A stretch of DNA of 6,901 bases, from assembly GCA_030615435.1 (NCBI GenBank), contig JAUWZH010000139.1, forward strand, positions 1 to 6,901, in the 5' to 3' direction. Positions 1-6,350 of the stretch are shown here, in pieces. The translations under genes and the position numbers were made by a program. Origin of the DNA: Candidatus Brocadiaceae bacterium. Lineage in GTDB: Bacteria > Planctomycetota > Brocadiia > SM23-32. The notes under the pieces were generated by a model. The model saw only the letters and a list, made by a program, of their open reading frames with translations, had not been told where the DNA came from and made no database searches. The first letter of the stretch is position 1, and each line of letters starts with the position of its first letter.

Positions 1-1847
1 ATGACCTCCTCGGGCTCGATGCCGCGCTTCTGGGCCACGGATTTGATGTAGTCCGAGTCCCAGATCTTGGACTCCCTGAACACGTTCCCCGGGCAGACCA
101 CGTTGACGCGGATGCCGTGCTCGGCCAGCTCCAGCGCCCAGCCCCTCGCCAGATGTATCTCGCCGGCCTTGGTGGCGTTGTAGGCGCTGTTGTTCTTCGA
201 GGCGTCCAGCCCCGTCTTGGAGGAGAGGTTCACGATGCTGCCCCCGGTGCCCTGGCGGGCCATCAGCCGCACCGCCTCCCTGGCCATGAGGAAATAGCCC
301 GTCAGGTTGACGTCCAACGTCTTGCGCCAGTCCTCGAGCGGAAAATCCATCAGGGAGTAGGAGGGGGCTATGCCAGCACCGTTCACCAGCACGTCCGCCC
401 CTCCGAGGTGGCCGATCACGTACTGGAACATCGCGCTCACCGACTCTTCCGAGGTCACGTCCACCTTCGCCGGCCAGCCGCTGCCGGCGCCGCCCTGGCT
501 TGAGATTCGGCGGGCGGTCTCGCTGGTCCCTTCCTCGTCAATGTCTGCCAGCACCACGTGCATCCCCTTCCCGGCCAGCCCGATGGAGATGCCGCGCCCC
601 AGGCCGCTTCCGGCGCCGGTGACAATCGCTACCCGACCCGCCAGGGGGCTCGCGCTGTCCTGCCCCGCCGCCAGTCGGTGGCGGTAGGCTACCACTTCGG
701 AGTCGTGGATATACTGGAGGGCCTGCGCCGTCAGCCCTCGCACCCCTCCGAAGCAGGCGGCCACGACCAGCATGTCCAGAACGGCCTCCATCGTGCCGAG
801 CGCCGACTCCAGAAGCTTCGGGCTGGTGCCGACCGTGAACAGCCCGACCCCATCCACCAGGAGGCACACGGGAGTGGCGGGCCCGGCCTCACGGGCTCGA
901 ATCACTTCAGTGGCTCGCCTGCCTGCCTCTTCGCCCTCCTTCGGCGCCGGCAGCCACAGCGGCACACCATTGCAGTATACGAGCTGGTCCGGCACGAGCG
1001 GGTCAGCCACGGCGAGTTCCTCCGCATCGGGGTGCGCGAGGAACCTGCGCACGGGCGTGCCCACGCTGAAGCGGACGAGGACGGGCGCATGCATGATTTC
1101 AGCGTATGTTTTCCGCAGCTCTGCGCTGAGCTCGGCCACGAGTCTCACCTTCTCCTTGCGGCTGAAGGCGTGCGTGCGGCGCTCCGGCAGCTCACGCATC
1201 CGCTCGTCCCGCACGCGCCTCACCTCCCCGAAGATCCGGCGCGTCAACCGCACCGCCTCATCGGCCTGCTCCGCGCTCACGAATAGTCCGTGGTTCTCGA
1301 GGAACACAACCTGCGGCATCCGACCGTGCTGCCGGCGGTGCTGCTCGATGGCCTGTCGCATGCTGGTGGCGAGCGGATAGCCGAAGTCAACATACTCGAT
1401 GCAGAGAGGCGGAGGATCGAGGTCGCCGAAGAGTTTCTGCACGGCCTCTCGTCCCCGCCTGGCGCCCATCAGGCCGTTCACAAGCGAGGGGTGCGTGTGC
1501 ACCACACAGCGCCCGAGCTGAGCATGGAGGATCGTTTCCACGGAGGGCCGGCCCTCCAGCTCGTCCAGACAGCTCGCCAACATGCGGCGTCCCGCTTCAC
1601 TCTCGCGCTCCATCGGGGCTATGGAAGCCAGCTCCGGATCATCCAGGATGGCCAGGCATTGCTGGAGGTCCACCCGCCGGTAGCCGGCGCCCGGTCGCAT
1701 GTCCTTGAGGGCCGTGCCGCTAGCCTTCACGTACATGGTGCCGTCGCCGATCTTGATGCTCGTGTTGCCGCCGCCGCCCTGAACGAGCTCGGCATCGCGG
1801 CCGACTTCACGGGACATGCGAATCAAGTCATCCAGGTTCTTGTCCAT
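1..1847 (-). CDS. Bifunctional class II aldolase / short-chain dehydrogenase (RhaD-type), 3' end cut by window
   Basis: Translated from the reverse strand, this frame stays open for 615 codons and runs off the left edge. Residues 1-210 form a class II aldolase (RhaD/FucA/adducin) domain: GGGGNTS at 24-30, KASGTAL at 41-47, PSVET with the presumed catalytic Glu104, the zinc-ligand motif HTHP (His117, His119) and ENHG (His186). Residues about 230-400 are the linker typical of COG3347 proteins. An SDR domain follows: TGAGSGLG at 410-417, Asp435 after strand 2 (favours NAD over NADP), Ser543, Tyr556 and Lys560. The family is usually near 680-700 residues, so roughly 65-80 are missing. ATG 1847 is the only plausible start: an in-frame TGA lies at 1881-1883 with no start codon between, and GGAGGA sits at 1860-1865, a rather long 12 bases away. 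In relatives, the aldolase splits a ketose 1-phosphate to DHAP and an aldehyde, and the dehydrogenase oxidises the aldehyde. It could act on rhamnulose phosphate, but the substrate is not determined. Last visible gene of the operon; cytoplasmic. Confidence 0.92.
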   Translation of the reverse strand, partial: MDKNLDDLIRMSREVGRDAELVQGGGGNTSIKIGDGTMYVKASGTALKDMRPGAGYRRVDLQQCLAILDDPELASIAPMERESEAGRRMLASCLDELEGRPSVETILHAQLGRCVVHTHPSLVNGLMGARRGREAVQKLFGDLDPPPLCIEYVDFGYPLATSMRQAIEQHRRQHGRMPQVVFLENHGLFVSAEQADEAVRLTRRIFGEVRRVRDERMRELPERRTHAFSRKEKVRLVAELSAELRKTYAEIMHAPVLVRFSVGTPVRRFLAHPDAEELAVADPLVPDQLVYCNGVPLWLPAPKEGEEAGRRATEVIRAREAGPATPVCLLVDGVGLFTVGTSPKLLESALGTMEAVLDMLVVAACFGGVRGLTAQALQYIHDSEVVAYRHRLAAGQDSASPLAGRVAIVTGAGSGLGRGISIGLAGKGMHVVLADIDEEGTSETARRISSQGGAGSGWPAKVDVTSEESVSAMFQYVIGHLGGADVLVNGAGIAPSYSLMDFPLEDWRKTLDVNLTGYFLMAREAVRLMARQGTGGSIVNLSSKTGLDASKNNSAYNATKAGEIHLARGWALELAEHGIRVNVVCPGNVFRESKIWDSDYIKSVAQKRGIEPEEV

Positions 1848-1914
1848 GAGCTTTCTGCGTCCTCCAGCGTCTTTGCGCGCTCAGGCCGGGGCAGTTGCGA
1901 GAGATCCCTCTGGG

Positions 1915-1938
1915 GCTGCACCCACGATTGCGGGCAGC
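1915..1938 (-). other. Hairpin in the gap between the two dehydrogenase genes
   Basis: The 135-base gap between the upstream SDR gene and the aldolase/SDR gene holds an inverted repeat. Arms GCTG/CAGC plus CCCGC/GTGGG (one G-U pair) enclose a four-base loop, with a two-base bulge. No T-run follows, so it does not look like a factor-independent terminator. It may be an mRNA-processing or stability element. I see no convincing promoter in this gap. Confidence 0.25.
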
Positions 1939-1982
1939 ACCTCGCTTGAGCAGACCTGAGGCCCTCGCCGGAGAGTCTCGAC

Positions 1983-3182
1983 CTATCGCGGCGTTGCGTC
2001 CGGCAGACCGCCGTCCACCGGGATCGTGGCTCCCGTCGTAGGTGTTTGTCGGGTGGCGAAGAAAAGCACGGCGTTGGCGACGTGGCGCCCCGTTACTCTG
2101 GCCTTCAGGAGATTTCGGTTGCGATAGTACTCTTGCAGGCCTTCCTCGTCGAGCCCTCGCGCCCTCATGCGGTCGGGTCCCACCTCTTCCCACAGGCCCG
2201 ACTTGTGTTTGCCTTCGGAGAATACGGCGTCCGGGGCCACCATGTTCACGCGAACTCCATGGGGTGCCAGTTCCAGGCTGGCGATACGGCCCAACTGGTG
2301 ACAGGCCGCTTTTGTGGCACTGTAAGCGCCGAATCTGGCGCCCGGCGAAGGGACGTTCTTGGTGGACATGATGATGATGTCGCCGCCGGTCCCCTGGAGA
2401 GCAAACTGGCGCGCAGCCTCAGCAAGGGTCAGCAATGCGCCTTCCACGTTTACTCTCTCCAGCCTGCGAAACGCTTCGATGTCCATTTCCACCAGGCCTG
2501 AGACCAGCGCTATGCCGGCGTTGACCACAACGATGTCAATCCCGCCCCAGGCTTCAATCGCACGTTGGAATCCCAGGGCAACGGACTCCTTGTCGGTAAC
2601 GTCCATCGGGGGACCTATGACGCGGCCGGGCGCCATTTGCTCCAGTTCCTCCGTGAAACTGTCGAGCTTCTCTCCCGGAAGGTCCGTGGCGGCGAGGTAG
2701 CACCCGTTCTCCAGCAGCCCCTTGCACACTCCGTAACCAATTGCTCCGGCGGCGCCGGTTACCAGGGCCACCTTACTGCCCAGCGGCAGCTTCGCATCCG
2801 TGGCTTCGCGGCCCACTTGAAGTACGCCGAGGTTGCGCAGGCAGACGGCGTGTGGTTTTGAGCCATGCTGGGCAACGTAGTCGCTGATGCTATCCTGAAG
2901 CTGTTTCCTGATTTCTTCCGGCGCTTCGTCCCATCTCTCGGAATGGACATACAATGGAGGCCCGTGGGGTCTCTCGGTGGGGATGGGCCAGGCTTTGCCC
3001 TCTGCTCTTTCTGCTGAGCCGGCGAAATCTATCGCCTCCGGACTCGAAAAAGAATTGAGGATAACGGGGTGGTAGGGCATATCCTCGTCCCCGGTCGCCT
3101 CAGCCAGCAGTCCCCGGACAATCGGCGCCACCCGAGCCAAACGGCCCGAGGAGCTCTTGTTGTCCGCCTCACGGGTTTCCAC
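1983..3182 (-). CDS. SDR family NAD-dependent oxidoreductase with N-terminal aldolase-linker remnant
   Basis: Encodes 399 residues. The C-terminal 265 or so form a classical SDR: TGAAGAIG nucleotide-binding loop at 142-149, Asp167 after strand 2 (suggests NAD), NAG at 221-223, Asn245, Tyr287 and Lys291, and a PVDGG end typical of the family. The residue 13 before Tyr287, normally the catalytic Ser, is Thr274, preceded by Ser273. Residues about 15-130 are not part of a normal SDR. They resemble residues about 236-342 of the neighbouring aldolase/SDR (shared pattern: an FS near 45, a P-L-Y/W hydrophobic segment near 77, and VCL...GV..VG near 113-124). The metal-binding aldolase core is absent. 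It therefore looks like a shortened relative of the bifunctional COG3347 proteins: probably a dehydrogenase acting on a sugar or hydroxy-acid intermediate, with no aldolase activity expected. The start is GTG 3182, two bases after the upstream stop, with GAGAAGAG six bases before it and an in-frame TGA just upstream. Translational coupling to the LsrF-like gene is likely. Substrate unknown. Confidence 0.92.
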   Translation of the reverse strand: METREADNKSSSGRLARVAPIVRGLLAEATGDEDMPYHPVILNSFSSPEAIDFAGSAERAEGKAWPIPTERPHGPPLYVHSERWDEAPEEIRKQLQDSISDYVAQHGSKPHAVCLRNLGVLQVGREATDAKLPLGSKVALVTGAAGAIGYGVCKGLLENGCYLAATDLPGEKLDSFTEELEQMAPGRVIGPPMDVTDKESVALGFQRAIEAWGGIDIVVVNAGIALVSGLVEMDIEAFRRLERVNVEGALLTLAEAARQFALQGTGGDIIIMSTKNVPSPGARFGAYSATKAACHQLGRIASLELAPHGVRVNMVAPDAVFSEGKHKSGLWEEVGPDRMRARGLDEEGLQEYYRNRNLLKARVTGRHVANAVLFFATRQTPTTGATIPVDGGLPDATPR

Positions 3183-3184
3183 CG

Positions 3185-4069
3185 TCAGCTCTTCTCATGC
3201 TTCAGGGTCTGGTACAACTCGTAGGCTTCCTGCGGCTTCATGTTCTCGTGCACGACCTTGCGGACCGCCTGAATCATGGCTTCGGGGTCCTCGCTCTGGA
3301 ATATGTTGCGCCCCATGTCCACGCCGGCTGCACCCTGCTGCACGGCGTTGTAAGCCATCTCCAGGGCATCCGGTTCCGGCATCTTCTTTCCGCCGGCCAT
3401 CACGATGGGAACGGGACATGAGGCCGTGACGGTCCCGAAGCCTTCCGGGCAGTAATAGGTCTTGACGAAATTGGCTCCGAGCTCCGCACATATTCTGCAC
3501 GCCAGGCGCAGATATCTGGCGTCGCGGGCGATTTCCCGGCCCACTGCCGTGACGGCGAGCGTGGGTATGCCGTAGCGGGTGCCCATGTCCACCAGGCGGG
3601 TCATGTTGTGGACCGTCTGGGTCTCGTGCTCTCCGCCAATGAACACCTGGCACGTGACGGCCGCCACGTTCATTCGGATGGCATCTTCAATGTCAACGGC
3701 GAGCTCCTCGTTCGAGAGTTCCTTGAGTATGCTCGGGCCGCCGCTGGCGCGCATGACGATCGGCTTGGTCAGGGACGGAGGCACCGTTGTTCGCAGGATA
3801 CCCCGCGTCAGCATGAGGGCATCGGCATACGGCATCAGGGGGACGATACTCAGGTCAATGCGCTCCAGTCCCGTTGTAGGCCCCTGGAAGTAGCCGTGGT
3901 CTATCGCCATCATGACCGTGCGCCCGCTCTCCGGGCTGAATATCCGCGCGAGCCGGTTTTTCATCCCCCAGCCAAGCGCCCCCGATCCCTTGAGGAAGAA
4001 ACCGGGCGTTTCCATCGGGACGTCTTCGTAGAACTCTTTTGGCCTCTTAGCAGAATCGGCGTCCGGCAT
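3185..4069 (-). CDS. lsrF: LsrF-like class I aldolase / thiolase (DeoC/LacD/FbaB family)
   Basis: Encodes 294 residues (E. coli LsrF, as I recall it, has 291) and is collinear with that protein almost throughout: [11 protein letters not shown] and [11 protein letters not shown] near the N-terminus, [16 protein letters not shown] at about 57-72, TRGILR, ELSNE, then VKTYY with the Schiff-base lysine at 203, [23 protein letters not shown] and a C-terminal AYELY helix. The fold is a cytoplasmic TIM barrel. In the autoinducer-2 pathway LsrF transfers acetyl from 3-hydroxy-5-phosphonooxypentane-2,4-dione to CoA, giving DHAP and acetyl-CoA. The usual lsr genes are not seen here, so the true substrate may be another phosphorylated ketone or ketose. 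I chose ATG 4069 because AAGGG lies six bases upstream and the length then matches LsrF. ATG 4075 is too close to AAGGG. The open frame reaches back to 4180, but that longer form would start inside the predicted promoter -10 box. First gene of the operon; the SDR gene follows after two bases. Confidence 0.93.
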   Translation of the reverse strand: MPDADSAKRPKEFYEDVPMETPGFFLKGSGALGWGMKNRLARIFSPESGRTVMMAIDHGYFQGPTTGLERIDLSIVPLMPYADALMLTRGILRTTVPPSLTKPIVMRASGGPSILKELSNEELAVDIEDAIRMNVAAVTCQVFIGGEHETQTVHNMTRLVDMGTRYGIPTLAVTAVGREIARDARYLRLACRICAELGANFVKTYYCPEGFGTVTASCPVPIVMAGGKKMPEPDALEMAYNAVQQGAAGVDMGRNIFQSEDPEAMIQAVRKVVHENMKPQEAYELYQTLKHEKS

Positions 4070-4098
4070 GATCATCCCTTTCACACAAGAGCGAAAAC

Positions 4099-4121
4099 GG
4101 CCCTTCTCCCCCGAGAAGGCC
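4099..4121 (-). promoter_or_regulatory. Leader hairpin upstream of the LsrF-like gene
   Basis: On the minus strand GGCCTTCTC, a GGGG loop and GAGAAGGGCC form a nine-pair stem with one bulged G, followed at once by GTTTTC. It lies in the roughly 100-base leader between the predicted promoter and the start codon, ending 29 bases before ATG 4069. A strong stem with a short T-run suggests an attenuator or leader regulatory element, but four T residues are few for a true terminator. It could also simply stabilise the 5' end of the mRNA. Confidence 0.4.
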
Positions 4122-4179
4122 ACCTTGCAGAGACTTCCGATCCAGCCCCGCGTCCGGTGCAGGAGCTGTCTGCGGCACA

Positions 4180-4208
4180 AGTCTACGCCGCCCGCCCGGC
4201 CCTGTCAA
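4180..4208 (-). promoter_or_regulatory. Predicted sigma70-type promoter of the aldolase/dehydrogenase operon
   Basis: The minus strand shows a perfect -35 box TTGACA (4208-4203), a 17-base GC-rich spacer and a -10 box TAGACT (4185-4180, four of six consensus bases). Transcription would begin near 4173, leaving a leader of about 100 bases before ATG 4069. The position, just upstream of the first gene of the operon and after the end of polX, fits an operon promoter. Promoter rules in the unknown host are assumed to follow the general bacterial consensus. Confidence 0.55.
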
Positions 4209-4333
4209 CCACGCTGCTGCCCTTGAACGGGGCCTCTCCCGTGCTCATGAGACTGACTGAGCTTGGCGCAATGGCATCATCGTAACTCGCTCGCCCGTGA
4301 GTGAGGGTTTGTGGGTTCTTGCAGCCCCGCCAC

Positions 4334-4351
4334 GCCGCAAAGGCCTGCGGC
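4334..4351 (-). terminator. Possible polX terminator hairpin
   Basis: A perfect six-pair stem (GCCGCA/TGCGGC) with a six-base loop begins four bases after the polX stop codon. No T-run follows on the minus strand, so it is at best a weak or Rho-assisted terminator. The rest of the 4070-4355 gap holds only the operon promoter, the leader hairpin and some short imperfect inverted repeats; I see no gene in it. Confidence 0.3.
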
Positions 4352-4355
4352 CCCC

Positions 4356-6116
4356 TCATCCCTTCGCTGACCCCAGGAACTTGAGGAACACCTTGTGGGT
4401 CATGCAGTTGAGAACATCGTCCTTCTCCAGCCACCCCCGGCGCGCGGTGGCCACGCCGTACTGCATCAGGCCGTAATGCGCGCCGTGGTGGGCGTCGGAG
4501 CCGAGCGCCACTTTCACCCCGGCTGCCTTTGCTTCCCGGCACACCGTGTCCTTGATGTCCAGGCGCTCCGGGTGTGCATTCAGCTCCAGGGACGTGCCCG
4601 TCTCGGCACACGCTTCGACCACGGCGGGAACGTCCACGGGATAACCCTCGCGCCTGCCGATGATGCGGCCGGTCAGATGCCCTATTACGTGCACGTGAGG
4701 GTTGCGCACGGCCCGCAGGATGCGGTCGGTCATGTCCTTCTCACTCATGTTGAAGTGGTCGTGCACCGAGGCCATGACCCAGTCCAGGGCGGCGAGCACC
4801 GCATCGTCGTAGTCCAGGGAACCGTCCTTCAGGATGTCCACCTCCGTGCCTTTGAGCACGGGGAACCCGTCGAGTTCCTCCACTGCCCGTTCGATCTCTT
4901 CGTTGCGTCGCCGCAGCTCTTCCTCGGTGAGTCCGTTGGCCACGCCGAGGTTCTTGCTGTGGTCCGTCAGGGCGAGGTAGCAGTAGCCGAAATCCTTTGC
5001 AGCCCTCGCCATCTCCAGCACCGAGAAGCTGCCGTCGGAGTAACTGGTGTGCGCGTGCAGCTCGGCGCGGATGTCGGCGAGGCCGACGAGTTCGGGGAGG
5101 TTTCCTGCCGCGGCGGCCTCCACCTCGCCTCGGTCCTCGCGCAGTTCCGGCGGTATCCGGGGCAGATCGAGGGTAGCATAGACTTCTTCTTCCGTTGCGC
5201 CGGCCACGCGCCGGCCACCCTCGAAGACGCCGTACTCGTTGATCTTCAGGCCCCTGTCGAGGGCGATGCCCCGTATCTTGATGTTGTGTGCCTTCGAGCC
5301 GGTGAAGTACTGAAGGGCCGCTCCGAAGCTTTCCGGGCGCACGACCCGCAGGTCCACCTGCAAGCCCTCGCGGGTGCGAATGCTGCCCTTGGTGGCTCCG
5401 GCGGCGAGGACCTCGGCGATGTTGTCCAGCGATGTGAAAGCATCCACCACCTCCCGGCCGCCGGGAATCTCATCCTCGGGGTGGGCCCCCTCGGCTCCCC
5501 GCCTCTGGACCGTTGCCAGGATGTCTATGTCGCCCACGGTCTCCTTCCTTCGGCGCAGCGAACCGGCCGGCTCGGCGGCTTTCAGGTCAACCTTTCGCCG
5601 CAGCGAGGCAATGATGTCTTGAGCCACCGGGAGGGCCTCTCCGAGCAGAGTGCGGCCCTGGCTCGCCCTGACCTGCCGGATGCCTTTCCTGATCTTTTCG
5701 ACGGTCTTCTCGCCCATGCCCGCCATGTCGTCCAGTTCGCCCTTCTCAATGGCCTTTTCCAGGTCGTCGAGGCTGGTGATGTCCTTTTCCACCATCAGCT
5801 TACCGACGGTTTTCGGCCCGACTTCCGGTATGCGCAGCATCTCGAGGGCCCCGGCCGGGAAGTCCTTTAGCAGCTTCTCGTAAGCATCTATCTTGCCGGT
5901 CGTGAGGTATTGCTCGATTTTCTGCGCGCTGCTTTTCCCGATGCCGTCCACGCTCGTCAGGCCGTCCTCGGCGGCGACCTTTTCGATGTCCTCGGCCATG
6001 TCACCGACCACCCGGGCGACCTTGCGATAGGAGCTCACGCGAAACAGGTTCTCCCCCTGGATCTCCATGATGTCGGCCATTGTCTCGAAGATTCGGGCTA
6101 TCTCGATGTTTTTCAT
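4356..6116 (-). CDS. polX: DNA polymerase X with C-terminal PHP nuclease domain
   Basis: Complete at 586 residues, near the 570-580 usual for bacterial PolX. Residues 1-70 are the lyase-like 8-kDa helix-hairpin-helix region (GIGKSSAQKI at 58-67). PEVGPKTVGKL at 97-107 and AGMGEKTVEKI at 132-142 are further DNA-binding hairpins. The palm has GSLRRRKETVGDIDIL at 185-200, with catalytic Asp196 and Asp198, and the third aspartate Asp255 in VDLRVV. The thumb follows at about 270-335. The PHP domain spans about 349-586, with metal-site motifs HAH (354, 356), Asp361, TDH (384-386), TEVD (424-427), VHDH (451-454), IGH (478-480) and SDAH (540-543). All key residues are present, so both gap-filling polymerase and 3'-5' exonuclease/phosphatase-type activity are plausible, in base-excision and gap repair on cytoplasmic DNA. 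GAGG at 6123-6126, six bases before the ATG, supports the start. It has its own promoter and ends 286 bases before the next gene, so it is probably transcribed alone. Confidence 0.96.
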   Translation of the reverse strand: MKNIEIARIFETMADIMEIQGENLFRVSSYRKVARVVGDMAEDIEKVAAEDGLTSVDGIGKSSAQKIEQYLTTGKIDAYEKLLKDFPAGALEMLRIPEVGPKTVGKLMVEKDITSLDDLEKAIEKGELDDMAGMGEKTVEKIRKGIRQVRASQGRTLLGEALPVAQDIIASLRRKVDLKAAEPAGSLRRRKETVGDIDILATVQRRGAEGAHPEDEIPGGREVVDAFTSLDNIAEVLAAGATKGSIRTREGLQVDLRVVRPESFGAALQYFTGSKAHNIKIRGIALDRGLKINEYGVFEGGRRVAGATEEEVYATLDLPRIPPELREDRGEVEAAAAGNLPELVGLADIRAELHAHTSYSDGSFSVLEMARAAKDFGYCYLALTDHSKNLGVANGLTEEELRRRNEEIERAVEELDGFPVLKGTEVDILKDGSLDYDDAVLAALDWVMASVHDHFNMSEKDMTDRILRAVRNPHVHVIGHLTGRIIGRREGYPVDVPAVVEACAETGTSLELNAHPERLDIKDTVCREAKAAGVKVALGSDAHHGAHYGLMQYGVATARRGWLEKDDVLNCMTHKVFLKFLGSAKG

Positions 6117-6172
6117 CTCGCGCCTCGGACTCTCACGGTCCGCTTGTAGAGTTGTCCGCTGCCGCCGCGAAC

Positions 6173-6201
6173 ATTCTAACCTTGCCGTTTTCCTGCATCA
6201 A
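6173..6201 (-). promoter_or_regulatory. Predicted sigma70-type promoter of polX
   Basis: The minus strand carries TTGATG (6201-6196; four of six matches to the -35 consensus), a spacer of exactly 17 bases, and TAGAAT (6178-6173; five of six matches to the -10 consensus). Transcription would begin near 6166, about 50 bases before the polX ATG. It lies in the divergent intergenic region, as expected for a polX promoter. Confidence 0.5.
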
Positions 6202-6350
6202 CGCCGGGTGGGCAGGGTGCCTTTTACTTGTGCTCACCGCGCAGCGAACCGTATCCTATCTGTCCGAAGAGATCCTTCCCGCAAACCACGGCGGATGGTA
6301 CCATGGCGCCCGATCACGCAAGCACGTCAAGCAGCAGAGAACGACGGGCC

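Noticed and set aside
117..1949. Several plus-strand open frames of 128-242 codons
   Set aside because: They are antisense to the aldolase/SDR gene, overlap one another, and their translations are rich in Arg, Pro and His with no domain. The minus-strand frame has the conserved enzyme motifs.
4286..4305. Imperfect inverted repeat CTCGCTC/GAGTGAG
   Set aside because: On the minus strand, where transcription from polX arrives, the stem has an A-C mismatch and no T-run. On the plus strand no gene ends here. Probably chance.
4183..4611. A minus-strand frame of 142 codons overlapping the end of polX and the operon promoter region
   Set aside because: Most of it is polX read in another frame, and the part in the gap has a composition unlike a coding region and no recognisable motif.
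4395..5870. A 491-codon open frame on the plus strand, antisense to polX
   Set aside because: It lies wholly opposite a clear PolX/PHP gene. Such frames are common shadows in GC-rich DNA with biased third positions. The translation shows no recognisable domain and no good ribosome site.
6228..6257. Possible plus-strand promoter for the Lol permease gene (TTGTGC, 18 bases, TATCCT)
   Set aside because: The -35 box matches only three of six consensus bases and the -10 box four. This is too weak to call, although a promoter for this gene is expected somewhere between 6200 and 6350.
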